A stretch of 64,000 nt of DNA from Burkholderia anthina (GTDB lineage Bacteria > Pseudomonadota > Gammaproteobacteria > Burkholderiales > Burkholderiaceae). The notes beneath the pieces were generated by a model. That model was not told where the DNA came from, made no database searches, and worked only from the letters and a program-made list of their open reading frames with translations. This document shows positions 26,202 through 34,475 of the stretch, in pieces; positions within the stretch are counted from its first letter, which is position 1, and each line of letters opens with the position of its first letter. A program made the translations under genes and the position numbers. Where the stretch lies: positions 118,108-182,107 of the forward strand of contig NZ_CABVLY010000018.1 in assembly GCF_902498995.1 (NCBI RefSeq), in the 5' to 3' direction.

Positions 26202-26231
26202 AGTATAGGTTTCGTTGAATGAATGTTCAAT
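26202..26231 (-). promoter_or_regulatory. Promoter of the porin/oxidase operon with regulon operator
   Basis: On the minus strand TTGAAC (26225-26230) and TATACT (26202-26207) are 17 bp apart. The operator is GTTGAAT (26214-26220), 4 bp GAAT, then GTTCAAT (26225-26231). The stretch AGTATAGG before it is shared with the copy at 11.06 kb. It lies about 100 bp upstream of the porin start. Confidence 0.75.
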
Positions 26232-26282
26232 CGATTGATGAATGAATCAGTACCGGTGTTTACACGCATCGGCGATTTCTTT

Positions 26283-26312
26283 ATTGAAAAAACGTTCAAC
26301 CCGTCATAACAT
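26283..26312 (+). promoter_or_regulatory. Promoter of the thioesterase/aldehyde dehydrogenase operon with regulon operator
   Basis: On the plus strand TTGAAA (26284-26289) and TAACAT (26307-26312) are 17 bp apart. The operator is ATTGAAA (26283-26289), 4 bp AAAC, then GTTCAAC (26294-26300). The left arm is weaker (two mismatches from GTTGAAC), but the spacing and position relative to the -35 box match the other three copies. The gene start is at 26370. Confidence 0.65.
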
Positions 26313-26369
26313 CGACCGGCAGCCCCGCGGACGACGTGCGGGCCCGTTCCGAACCCCGGAGTGCACTCG

Positions 26370-26948
26370 ATGACGACCACCCTCAGCCCCGCCGCCGAGC
26401 CGCGCCTGCGCTCGGCCTACGAAGGACAGAAGTCACGCCCGTACGACCCGGCCGCGCCGATCGCGACGCCGCTCGAACTGCATCGCTGCACCGTGCAGCC
26501 CGAGTGGGTCGACTACAACGGCCACATGAGCGAGTCGTGCTACCTGCTCGTGTTCGGCGACAGCAGCGACGCGTTCTTCCGCTACTTCGGCATCGACGAC
26601 GACTATCGCGAAGCCGGCTGCTCGATCTATTCGGCGGAAACGCATCTCCGCCACCTGCGCGAAGCGATGCTCGGCGAGCCGCTGCGGCTCACGTTGCGGC
26701 TGCTCGACATGGACGACCGGCGGCTGCACGTGTTCCATTCGATGCATCACGCGACCACCGGCGCGCAGCTCGCGACCGCCGAGCAACTGCTCACGCACGT
26801 CGACATGCGCGCGAAACGCTCGGCGCCCTTCCCCGATGCGATCCGCCGGCACCTCGACGCGATTCACGCCGAACATGCGCGCGCGCCGCACGAGCCGCAC
26901 GCAAGCCGCGCGATCGCGATCCGCCACCCGGCCGCCGCTTCACGCTGA
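26370..26948 (+). CDS. Hotdog-fold acyl-CoA thioesterase (betainyl-CoA thioesterase-like)
   Basis: The product is 192 residues. After a 40-residue leader the 4HBT domain reads VQPEWVDYNGHMSESCYLLVFGDSSDAFF; the Asp in VDYNGHM is the conserved catalytic position. This phrase closely resembles the thioesterase found in bacterial carnitine breakdown loci (alone or fused to L-carnitine dehydrogenase), which acts on betainyl-CoA. It would free the acid from a CoA thioester at the end of the pathway or salvage CoA. GGAG lies eight bases before the ATG at 26370. It is followed 28 bp later by the aldehyde dehydrogenase gene. Confidence 0.8.
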   Translation: MTTTLSPAAEPRLRSAYEGQKSRPYDPAAPIATPLELHRCTVQPEWVDYNGHMSESCYLLVFGDSSDAFFRYFGIDDDYREAGCSIYSAETHLRHLREAMLGEPLRLTLRLLDMDDRRLHVFHSMHHATTGAQLATAEQLLTHVDMRAKRSAPFPDAIRRHLDAIHAEHARAPHEPHASRAIAIRHPAAASR

Positions 26949-26976
26949 TCACCCCGAACCCGGACGGAGCCATACC

Positions 26977-28464
26977 ATGCAGACGAACGACGCCTGGCGC
27001 ACGCGCGCCGGCCAGCTCGACATCGATTCCCGCGCCTTCGTCGACGGCGCATTCCGCGACGCGCACGACGGCGCCACCTTCACGTGCACGAGCCCGATCG
27101 ACGGCCGCGTGCTCGCGCAAGTCGCGCATTGCCGGCAGGCCGACGCCGATATCGCGGTCGCCGCCGCGCGGCGTGCATTCGAAACCGGCGCGTGGCGCGA
27201 CGCGTCGCCGCGCGAACGCAAGCGCGTGCTGCTGCGCTGGGTCGCGCTGATCCGCGAGCACGCGGACGATCTCGCGCTGCTCGAAACGCTCGACACCGGC
27301 AAGCCGATCGGCGACACGACCACGATCGACATTCCGTCCACCGCGTACTGCGCCGAGTGGTTCGCCGAGGCGATCGACAAGACGGGCGGCGAAGTCGCGC
27401 CGGCCGATGCGCATCTCGTCGGGCTCGTCACGCGCGAGCCGATCGGCGTGGTCGCGGCCGTCGTGCCGTGGAATTTCCCCGCGATGATCGCGATGTGGAA
27501 ATGCGCGCCCGCGCTCGCGGCCGGCAACAGCGTCGTGCTGAAGCCGTCGGAGAAATCGCCGCTCAGCGCGCTGCGGCTCGCCGCGCTGGCCGCGCAAGCC
27601 GGGCTGCCGGCCGGCGTGCTCAACGTGCTGCCCGGCTTCGGCGATGCGGGCGAAGCGCTCGCGCGGCATCCGGACGTCGACTGCATCGCATTCACGGGAT
27701 CGACCGCGGTCGGCCACAAGGTCGCGCGCTGCGCGGCCGATTCGAACCTGAAGCGCGTGTGGCTCGAACTCGGCGGCAAGTCGCCGCAGATCGTGCTGCC
27801 CGACTGCCCCGACCTCGAACGCGCGGCGCGCACCGTCGCGCATGCGGTGTTCTACAACACCGGGCAGATGTGCACGGCAGGTTCGCGGTTGCTCGTGCAT
27901 CGCGCGATCCGCGACGAACTCGTCGCGCGCGTGCTCGCGATCGCGCCCGAGTACGCGCCCGGCGATCCGCTGTCGCCCGACACGCGGATGGGCAGCCTGA
28001 TCGATGCGGCGCAGGTCGAGCGCGTGCTCGGCTACGTCGACGCGGGCCGCGACGAAGCGACGCTGCTCGCCGGCGGCAGGCGCGCGCGCACGGAAAGCGG
28101 CGGCCAGTACGTCGAGCCGACCGTGTTCGACTGCCCGCGCGCCGAAGCGCGGATCGTGCGCGAGGAGATTTTCGGGCCGGTGCTGGCGGTGACGGCGTTC
28201 GACGATCTCGATACGGCCGTCGCGCTCGCGAACGACACGCGCTACGGGCTGGCTGCGTCGGTGTGGACGGCAAACTTGACGACCGCGCACGAAACCGCGC
28301 GCCGCCTGCGGGCCGGCACGGTGTGGGTGAACGGCTACGAGGAAACCGACGACATGAACTTCCCGTTCGGCGGCTTCAAGGAGTCGGGCAACGGGCGCGA
28401 CAACTCGCTGCACGCGCTGGAGAAGTACACGGAGTTGAAGTCGACGGTGATCCGGTTGCGGTGA
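26977..28464 (+). CDS. kauB: KauB/PuuC-like omega-amino or guanidino aldehyde dehydrogenase
   Basis: The product is 495 residues, the usual size. Catalytic Cys299 is in YNTGQMCTAGSRLL, Glu264 in VWLELGGKSPQ, and the NAD-binding FTGSTAVG is intact. The sequence pattern, including the end SGNGRDNSLHALEKYTELK, matches KauB/PuuC aldehyde dehydrogenases, which oxidise 4-guanidinobutyraldehyde, aminobutyraldehydes and gamma-glutamyl-aminobutyraldehyde. It would take the aldehyde released by the AruI-like decarboxylase to the acid. The operon promoter carries the BetI-like operator. The symbol is provisional because the aldehyde could be a trimethylammonio aldehyde rather than a guanidino one. Confidence 0.82.
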   Translation: MQTNDAWRTRAGQLDIDSRAFVDGAFRDAHDGATFTCTSPIDGRVLAQVAHCRQADADIAVAAARRAFETGAWRDASPRERKRVLLRWVALIREHADDLALLETLDTGKPIGDTTTIDIPSTAYCAEWFAEAIDKTGGEVAPADAHLVGLVTREPIGVVAAVVPWNFPAMIAMWKCAPALAAGNSVVLKPSEKSPLSALRLAALAAQAGLPAGVLNVLPGFGDAGEALARHPDVDCIAFTGSTAVGHKVARCAADSNLKRVWLELGGKSPQIVLPDCPDLERAARTVAHAVFYNTGQMCTAGSRLLVHRAIRDELVARVLAIAPEYAPGDPLSPDTRMGSLIDAAQVERVLGYVDAGRDEATLLAGGRRARTESGGQYVEPTVFDCPRAEARIVREEIFGPVLAVTAFDDLDTAVALANDTRYGLAASVWTANLTTAHETARRLRAGTVWVNGYEETDDMNFPFGGFKESGNGRDNSLHALEKYTELKSTVIRLR

Positions 28465-28559
28465 GGTCGGGGGCGGAATCCGCGAGCCTGGCAAGCCTGC
28501 AGCAAGCCGGCTTCAGCGTGGACGGAATGCGTTCCGGTCGGGACGGGATCGCGGGACGG

Positions 28560-28967
28560 TCAGTTTTCGCGCGGCCCTGCGAGCCAATCCTCGACCTCCA
28601 GCGCAGTGACCCCCTCGAATTCGCGCATGTTATGCGTAACGAGTACAAGTCTCCGCGCTCGCGCCTGCCCCGCGATCAACGCATCATATGGACCGATCGG
28701 TGTTCCTGCCGCAGTCAGTTGCGCACGAATTTCACCGGCATGTTGAGCATCTTCCGCGTCAAACGATACGACCTCGAACTGGAGCCCCGCGACGCGTGCG
28801 AGATTCGCTTCCACTCGCTGACTTTTGTACGCACCGTAATAGAGTTCATGCGCGACGATCGCGGGCATTCCGAAATCCGCGGGTTGATGCCTATGCAATC
28901 GGGCCAGCACGGCTGGGTCGCCTTTTAGAATGGCGATCACCGCATTGGTATCCAGCAGAAACTTCAT
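28560..28967 (-). CDS. vapC: VapC-type PIN-domain toxin ribonuclease
   Basis: The product is 135 residues. The PIN-domain acids are present: Asp in MKFLLDTNAVIAIL, Glu in IVAHELYYGAYKS, Asp in PIGPYDALIAGQ and the THN-REF element near the C-terminus. VapC toxins cleave tRNA or other RNA when free of antitoxin. Its ATG overlaps the stop of the upstream antitoxin gene by four bases (28964-28967), the standard toxin-antitoxin arrangement. The pair sits between the KauB-like operon and an esterase and is unrelated to either, so it was probably acquired separately. Confidence 0.88.
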   Translation of the reverse strand: MKFLLDTNAVIAILKGDPAVLARLHRHQPADFGMPAIVAHELYYGAYKSQRVEANLARVAGLQFEVVSFDAEDAQHAGEIRAQLTAAGTPIGPYDALIAGQARARRLVLVTHNMREFEGVTALEVEDWLAGPREN

Positions 28968-29206
28968 TCGAAGACGTCCAGCCCCGGACGCTCCTGAGCG
29001 GCGGGTTCGGTCGTCGCAGCGGCCTCGAAATCTGCGTCGACCGGGCCGATCAACGGCGTCAGCCATGCCCAGTCTTGCGGCACGGGTTCGAGAATGACAG
29101 ACGCGCCGTGCCGACGAATCCGTACCTCCGTCGTGTCGAAGCGGAAATCCTTCGGCAAACGGACGGCCTGCGATCCGCCATGCCTGAAAATCTTGGCAGT
29201 CTCCAT
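28964..29206 (-). CDS. vapB: VapB-type AbrB/MazE-fold antitoxin
   Basis: The product is 80 residues. It begins METAKIFRHGGSQAVRLPKDFRF, the swapped-hairpin DNA-binding domain of VapB/AbrB antitoxins (SQAVRLPKDF is the typical core), and ends with an acidic tail that would wrap VapC. It should bind VapC and repress its own promoter. Two copies of TATCTAC lie 15-34 bp upstream of the start, a plausible operator. Gene order antitoxin then toxin and the ATGA overlap are standard. Confidence 0.88.
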   Translation of the reverse strand: METAKIFRHGGSQAVRLPKDFRFDTTEVRIRRHGASVILEPVPQDWAWLTPLIGPVDADFEAAATTEPAAQERPGLDVFE

Positions 29207-29220
29207 CGCTACACTCCGTA

Positions 29221-29240
29221 TATCTACAAAACGTATCTAC
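29221..29240 (-). promoter_or_regulatory. Direct repeats upstream of vapB, probable promoter/operator
   Basis: TATCTAC occurs at 29221-29227 and again at 29234-29240, 13 bp apart. On the minus strand TTGATA and TAGATA in this stretch are 16 bp apart and could be -35 and -10 boxes, placing the repeats inside the vapBC promoter. This fits autorepression by VapB or VapBC. Confidence 0.45.
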
Positions 29241-29471
29241 TTTATCAACGATGGGCCGCCGTGACGAGTCATCCGGTTGGCATATTGACTGACGAAAACA
29301 GACACTGCGCGGCGGATTTTCTCGCGTCACGACACGAATAGCTGTCCCCGATATCCAGCACCCGGGCGCCGAATTCATTCCAGCCAGGAAACAATCAATC
29401 GCCATCCGGCGATTCACCTCCCCGCCCGCGCGCTCTAGACTGTCGGATCATCCCCCAACCGGACCCACGCA

Positions 29472-30161
29472 ATGACCGACGTCCAGCCGCTGACCACCGA
29501 CTCCGAATCCGGCCTCCAGTACCGGCTGCGCCCGGCCGCCGGCCGCCCCGCGGGCCGCCTGTTGCTGCTGCACGGCGTCGGCGGCAACGAAACCAACCTG
29601 CTGAACCTGGCCGGCACGATCGACCCGCGCATCGAAATCGCCTTCGTGCGCGGCCCGCTGACGTTCGGCCCGAACCAGCATGCGTGGTTTCCGGTGCGCT
29701 TCGGCCCGAACGGCCCGGAAATCGATGCGGCCCGCGCGGACGCGAGCCGCGTGCAGCTGATTACGCTGCTGCGCGCGTTGAGCGCCCGGGACGTCGAACC
29801 CAGCGCCCCCGCATTGCCCACCGTGATCGCCGGCTTCAGCCAGGGCGGCATCATGAGCGCGAGCGTCGGACTCACGTCACCGGCCGACGTGGCCGCGTTC
29901 GCCGTGCTGTGCGGCCGCATCCTGCCGGAAATCGATCCGCTGATCGCGCCGCGCGACGCATTGAGCCCGCTCCACGCGCTGGTGATGCACGGCCGCTTCG
30001 ACGACAAGCTCCCTGTCGCATGGGCCGACACCGCCGACGCGAAGCTGACCGCGCTCGGCGTCGCGCACGACACGCGGCTGTACGACGCCGGCCATGAACT
30101 GACCGCGCAGATGGCGCGCGATTTCGGCCGCTGGGTCGACGCGCGTGCCGGGTTGAACTGA
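29472..30161 (+). CDS. Alpha/beta-hydrolase carboxylesterase (phospholipase/carboxylesterase family)
   Basis: The product is 229 residues. It has LLLLHGVGGNETNLL (oxyanion region), the nucleophile motif GFSQGG, an acid in HGRFDDKLP and the catalytic His in YDAGHELTA. These are the marks of the cytosolic YpfH/Est-type serine esterases. It would hydrolyse short-chain esters or lysophospholipids. It stands alone on the plus strand between vapBC and the asparagine cluster; no substrate can be inferred. Confidence 0.85.
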   Translation: MTDVQPLTTDSESGLQYRLRPAAGRPAGRLLLLHGVGGNETNLLNLAGTIDPRIEIAFVRGPLTFGPNQHAWFPVRFGPNGPEIDAARADASRVQLITLLRALSARDVEPSAPALPTVIAGFSQGGIMSASVGLTSPADVAAFAVLCGRILPEIDPLIAPRDALSPLHALVMHGRFDDKLPVAWADTADAKLTALGVAHDTRLYDAGHELTAQMARDFGRWVDARAGLN

Positions 30162-30167
30162 GCGCAC

Positions 30168-30186
30168 CGGGCGGCCAGGCCGCCCG
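30168..30186. terminator. Stem-loop between convergent esterase and permease genes
   Basis: CGGGCGGCC (30168-30176) and GGCCGCCCG (30178-30186) are exact inverse copies around a single A, with flanking bases that also pair after one mismatch. The functional loop would be slightly larger than the perfect arms suggest. It starts seven bases after the esterase stop. Confidence 0.5.
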
Positions 30187-30192
30187 TGCATA

Positions 30193-30219
30193 TCGTCAGA
30201 CTCGTCAGACTCGTCAGAC
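30193..30219. repeat. Three tandem 9-bp repeats giving three in-frame stop codons
   Basis: TCGTCAGAC occurs three times head to tail. The repeat spans the end of the convergent permease gene, and because its length is three codons each copy repeats the TGA stop in frame (30214-30216, 30205-30207, 30196-30198). Confidence 0.8.
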
Positions 30220-31707
30220 GTTGCGCACCGGATCGCCGATGGCCGGCGCCGCAGCGGCGGCCTCGCGCGCGGCGCCGCGCTTCGCCAGCTTCCAGCCGAT
30301 CACCAGCGCGAGCACGACGACGGGAATCATCGCGATGGTCCACGTGCCGCCCGGATAATCGAACGCCATCAGCACCAGCACGCTGGCGAGGAAGCCGAGC
30401 GTGAGCCACGACGTGAACGGCGCGCCGGGCATCCGGAACGATACGGGGCTCAGCTCGCCGTGATTGACCGCGCGGCGGAACAGGATCTGGCACATCACGA
30501 TGAAGCCCCAGGTCGAGATGATCCCGAGCGACGCCATGTTCAGCACGATCTCGAACGCCTGGGCCGGCACGATGTAGTTCAGCGGCACGCCGATCGCATT
30601 GATCGCGACCGTGACGAGGATCCCGCCGTACGGCACGCCGCGCGCATTCATCCGCGACACGAAGCGCGGCGCCGAGCCGCCCATCGCGAGCGAGCGCAGC
30701 ACGCGCCCGGTCGAATAGAGGCCGGAGTTCAGGCTCGACAGCGCGGCGGTCAGCACCACGATGTTCATCACCGTGCCGACGTACGGCACGCCGAGCTTGC
30801 TGAAGAACGTGACGAACGGGCTTTCGTGCGCGCTGTACGCGGTCCACGGCAACAGCATCGTCAGCAGCACGACCGAGCCCACGTAGAACAGCGCGATACG
30901 CCACATCACGCTGTTGATCGCCTTCGGCAGCACCTTGCGCGCATCGGCGGTCTCGCCCGCCGCGACGCCGACGAGCTCGATGCTCGCATACGCGAACACC
31001 ACGCCCTGCACGATCAGCACCGCCGGCAGGATCCCGTGCGGGAAAAGTCCGCCGTGCCCGGCGATCAAATGCAGCCCCGGCGCCTGGCCGGCAACCGGAT
31101 GGCCGCTCGCGAGAAACACGGCGCCGACCGCGAGGAACAGCGCGAGCGTGCCGACCTTGACGATCGAGAACCAGAATTCCATCTCGCCGAACACCTTCAC
31201 GCCGATCATGTTCATCACCGACACGATCCCCAGCGCGCCGAGCGCGAACACCCATTGCGGCACGTCGGTGAACACGGTCCAGTACTTCATGTAGATCGCG
31301 ACCGCGGTGATGTCGACGATGCCGGTGGTCGCCCAGTTCAGGTAGTACATCCAGCCGGCGACGAACGACGCGCGCTCGCCCATGAACTCGCGTGCGTACG
31401 ACACGAACGCGCCGCTGGTCGGCCGGTGCATCACCAGCTCGCCGAGCGCGCGCATGATCAGGAATGCGAACGCGCCGCACACGAGATACACGACCGCCAG
31501 CGCGGGCCCCGCGCTCTGCAGGCGGCCGCCCGCGCCGAGAAAGAGGCCGGTGCCGATCGCACCGCCCATCGCGATCATCTGCACGTGCCGCGGCTTCAGT
31601 TGCTTCGCATAGCCGGCTTCGTGCGACGCGAACATCGCGTCGCGGTCGGCATGACGGGGATTCGCGCCGCCGGCCGTCTCGGCCGGGCGCTCGCTGGCGT
31701 GCTTCAT
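30214..31707 (-). CDS. ansP: Amino-acid permease, AnsP-like (L-asparagine)
   Basis: The product is 497 residues with about 12 membrane helices of the amino-acid/polyamine/organocation family. It starts its core with [31 protein letters not shown], the substrate-binding helix 1 of the AAT subgroup (AnsP, GabP, AroP). It is next to genes for aspartase, a LysR regulator and an asparaginase, so import of L-asparagine (or aspartate) by proton symport is the best guess; GABA or another neutral amino acid remains possible. It is 103 bp downstream of the aspartase gene and co-directional with it. Confidence 0.8.
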   Translation of the reverse strand: MKHASERPAETAGGANPRHADRDAMFASHEAGYAKQLKPRHVQMIAMGGAIGTGLFLGAGGRLQSAGPALAVVYLVCGAFAFLIMRALGELVMHRPTSGAFVSYAREFMGERASFVAGWMYYLNWATTGIVDITAVAIYMKYWTVFTDVPQWVFALGALGIVSVMNMIGVKVFGEMEFWFSIVKVGTLALFLAVGAVFLASGHPVAGQAPGLHLIAGHGGLFPHGILPAVLIVQGVVFAYASIELVGVAAGETADARKVLPKAINSVMWRIALFYVGSVVLLTMLLPWTAYSAHESPFVTFFSKLGVPYVGTVMNIVVLTAALSSLNSGLYSTGRVLRSLAMGGSAPRFVSRMNARGVPYGGILVTVAINAIGVPLNYIVPAQAFEIVLNMASLGIISTWGFIVMCQILFRRAVNHGELSPVSFRMPGAPFTSWLTLGFLASVLVLMAFDYPGGTWTIAMIPVVVLALVIGWKLAKRGAAREAAAAAPAIGDPVRNV

Positions 31708-31810
31708 GGTGTGTCTCCGTTTCTTGATGTGGTGCGCCCATCGGCGGGGCGCAGCGGGAACGGCCGCGCGCGGCGCGCCGGCGGCTCGTGCCGGCGCCGC
31801 GCGGCCGGAA

Positions 31811-33217
31811 TCAGTACGCGCGCGGGCGGATCAGCGCTTCGGGCTGCAGCGCCTCGTCGAGCTGCGCCTCGGTCATCAGCCGGTGCGCCAGCACGACTTC
31901 GCGGATCGACTTGCCGCTCTCGTGCGCCTCGGCGGCCACGGCGGTCGCGCGCTTGTAGCCGATGTACGGATTCAGCGCGGTCGCGAGCGCGACCGAACGC
32001 TCCATCGTTTCGCGCAGCCGCTCGGGGTTCGCGGTGATGCCGCTCACGCAGCGGTCCGTGAGGGTCGTGCAGGCGGCCGTCAGGTGGCTGAAGCTGCGGA
32101 ACAGCGCGCTCGCGATCACCGGCTCGAATGCGTTGAGCTGAAGCTGGCCGGCTTCGGCCGCGAAGGTCACGGTCAGGTCGTTGCCGAACACCTCGAACGC
32201 GACCTGGTTCACGACTTCCGGAATCACCGGGTTCACCTTGCCCGGCATGATCGATGAGCCGGCCTGCACCGGCGGCAGGTTGATCTCGCCGAACCCCGCG
32301 CGCGGGCCGCTCGACAGCAGCCGCAAGTCGTTGCAGATCTTCGACAGCTTCACCGCGATCCGCTTCAGCACGCCCGAGATCTGCACGAACGCGCCGCAAT
32401 CCTGCGTCGCCTCGATCAGGTTCGGCGCGGTGCTGAGATCCAGGCCGGTGATGCGGCGCAGCGCGGCCAGCGCCTTCTCCGCGTATTGCGGGTGCGCGGT
32501 GATGCCGGTGCCGATCGCGGTCGCGCCGAGATTGATCTCGCGCATCAGCCAGCCGGCTTCCTGCAGGCGCGCGATGTCTTCCGTCACCATCACCGCGTAG
32601 GTCGAGAACTCCTGGCCGAGCGTCATCGGCACCGCGTCCTGCAGCTGCGTGCGGCCGAGCTTCAGCAGCCCCGAAAAGGCGTCGGCCTTCTCCGCGAACG
32701 CATCGCGCAGGCGCGCCATCGCCTCGAGCAGGTGCTCGACGGCGAAGCACGTGGCGACCCGGATCGCGGTCGGATACACGTCGTTGGTGCTCTGCGCGAG
32801 ATTGACGTGCTCGTTGGGATGCAGGTATTCGTACTGCCCGCGCGCGTGGCCCATGATTTCGAGCGCGCGGTTGCAGATCACCTCGTTCGCGTTCATGTTG
32901 GTCGACGTGCCGGCCCCGCCCTGGATGATGTCGACCACGAACTGGTCGTGCAGCCGGCCTTCGCGGATCTCGACGCACGCGGCGGCGATCGCGTCGCGAT
33001 ACGCGCCCGGCAGCAGCCCGAGCTCGCAGTTCGCATCGGCCGCGGCTTCCTTCACGGCGGCGAGCGCCATCACGAGGTACGGCAGCGACGCGATCGTGCG
33101 CCCCGAAATATCGAAGTTCTCTTTCGCGCGCAACGTATGGACGCCGTAGTACGCGTGATCCGGAATGCTTCGCTTACCTAAAAGATCCGCTTCGACGCGG
33201 AAGCCTTGTTCCGTCAT
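31811..33217 (-). CDS. aspA: Aspartate ammonia-lyase (aspartase)
   Basis: The product is 468 residues (E. coli AspA has 478). The fumarase/aspartase signature [11 protein letters not shown] holds the catalytic serine loop, and the substrate-binding [14 protein letters not shown] and [17 protein letters not shown] segments are intact. It cleaves L-aspartate to fumarate and ammonia. The start at 33217 has GAGGGGA just upstream and gives the usual beginning [13 protein letters not shown]. It works with the asparaginase and the AnsP-like permease of this cluster. A divergent LysR regulator gene lies 154 bp away. Confidence 0.93.
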   Translation of the reverse strand: MTEQGFRVEADLLGKRSIPDHAYYGVHTLRAKENFDISGRTIASLPYLVMALAAVKEAAADANCELGLLPGAYRDAIAAACVEIREGRLHDQFVVDIIQGGAGTSTNMNANEVICNRALEIMGHARGQYEYLHPNEHVNLAQSTNDVYPTAIRVATCFAVEHLLEAMARLRDAFAEKADAFSGLLKLGRTQLQDAVPMTLGQEFSTYAVMVTEDIARLQEAGWLMREINLGATAIGTGITAHPQYAEKALAALRRITGLDLSTAPNLIEATQDCGAFVQISGVLKRIAVKLSKICNDLRLLSSGPRAGFGEINLPPVQAGSSIMPGKVNPVIPEVVNQVAFEVFGNDLTVTFAAEAGQLQLNAFEPVIASALFRSFSHLTAACTTLTDRCVSGITANPERLRETMERSVALATALNPYIGYKRATAVAAEAHESGKSIREVVLAHRLMTEAQLDEALQPEALIRPRAY

Positions 33218-33296
33218 GGTCCCCTCCTCAAATGTCCCGTGCCGACGCGGCAAACACGCTGCGCTCACCGCATCCCGATACGACGGGATCGCATTC

Positions 33297-33310
33297 TATG
33301 CCTTTGCATA
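33297..33310. promoter_or_regulatory. Inverted repeat, candidate LysR-binding site
   Basis: TATGC (33297-33301) and GCATA (33306-33310) form an inverted repeat with a 4-bp gap between the divergent aspartase and LysR genes. LysR proteins commonly bind imperfect T-N11-A palindromes in such positions; this one is T-N12-A, so the match is approximate. Confidence 0.4.
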
Positions 33311-33371
33311 AAGAAGCTCGCTTCTGTATTATCGAAAGCGGTTTTGCGTGGGACGCAACAGCGAGAATCGA

Positions 33372-34346
33372 ATGAAAACACCAGCGAGAGACACCGGCGT
33401 CGATCATCTCGGCGCCATGCGCACCTTCGTGCGCGTCGTCGACATGGGGAGCTTTTCCGCGGTCGCGAAAGAGATGCACGTGTCGACGTCCACCGTCGCA
33501 CGCAAGATCACCGCGATCGAGGAAGCGCTGGGCGTCGCGCTGCTGCATCGCTCGACGCATAGCGTGACGCTGACCGAGGCCGGCCACATCTACCTCGAAC
33601 GCGCGGTCACGCTGATCGCGGATCTCGACGACACGCTGCGCGTCGTCGCCGAGCTCAATGCGCGCCCGAGCGGGCCGCTCAAGCTCACCGCGCCGGTCGC
33701 GTTCGGTCGCCGTCATCTCGCGCCGCTCGTCGCACCGTTTCTCGAGCGCTACCCGACGATCCAGCTCGACGTGCGGCTCACCGACAACCACAACGATCTC
33801 GTCGCCGGCGGGTTCGATCTCGACATCCACGAGGGCGAGAACTATCTGGACAACCTGGTCGTGCATCGGCTGTCGCGCAACGACAGCATCCTGTGCGCGA
33901 CGCCCGGCTATCTCGAGCGCCACGGGCGGCCCGCGACGCCGGACGACCTGACGCATCACAACTGCCTGCGCTACGTGCATCCCGAAGGCGATCCGCGCTG
34001 GGAACTGGTGAGCGACGCCGCGCGGCACAGCGTGCTGCCGGCCGGCAACCTCGTCACCGACCATTCGGAGCTGCTGCTCGAGGCGACCTGTGCGGGGCTC
34101 GGCATCGCCGAGTTCGAGATCTGGCTGGTGCGCGACCTGCTCGCGAGCGGCCGGCTCGAACCCGTGCTGCCGCGCTATCGGCTGCAGAACAAGCTGACCG
34201 GCGAGTACATCTACATCGCGTATCTGGCGAACCGGCGCAGCTCGGCGAAGCTGCGCGTGCTGAAGGACTTTCTCGCGGAACAGCTCGCGGACATCGGTGC
34301 GCTATCGGACGCATTGCTGATGAAGATTCGCGACGCGCGCGCGTAG
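33372..34346 (+). CDS. LysR-family regulator of the aspartate/asparagine cluster
   Basis: The product is 324 residues. The N-terminal winged helix reads AMRTFVRVVDMGSFSAVAKEM and then STSTVARKITAIEEALGVALLHRST. The C-terminal effector domain follows the CrgA/AaeR type (FGRRHLAPLVAPFLERYP, NHNDLVAGGFDLDIHEGE). The ATG at 33372 is chosen over an in-frame GTG at 33348 because it directly precedes the helix-turn-helix. It is divergent from aspartase and convergent with asparaginase; regulation of these genes is inferred from position. Confidence 0.88.
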   Translation: MKTPARDTGVDHLGAMRTFVRVVDMGSFSAVAKEMHVSTSTVARKITAIEEALGVALLHRSTHSVTLTEAGHIYLERAVTLIADLDDTLRVVAELNARPSGPLKLTAPVAFGRRHLAPLVAPFLERYPTIQLDVRLTDNHNDLVAGGFDLDIHEGENYLDNLVVHRLSRNDSILCATPGYLERHGRPATPDDLTHHNCLRYVHPEGDPRWELVSDAARHSVLPAGNLVTDHSELLLEATCAGLGIAEFEIWLVRDLLASGRLEPVLPRYRLQNKLTGEYIYIAYLANRRSSAKLRVLKDFLAEQLADIGALSDALLMKIRDARA

Positions 34347-34475
34347 TGCGCCGCGCTTGCGGTCGCCGCCGCGCTTGCCTGCGCGGCGGGACAGGCGGCA
34401 CTCGCACGCCGACGCGCACCGACGCACGCCGCGCGCGCGACGCGCCGCGGCCGTGCATCGGCACGCTCACGCCAT

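Noticed and set aside
26837..28464. Long open frames in the other reading frames and on the opposite strand of the aldehyde dehydrogenase region
   Set aside because: They are arginine- and alanine-rich, lack family resemblance and ribosome sites, and arise because high GC removes stop codons.
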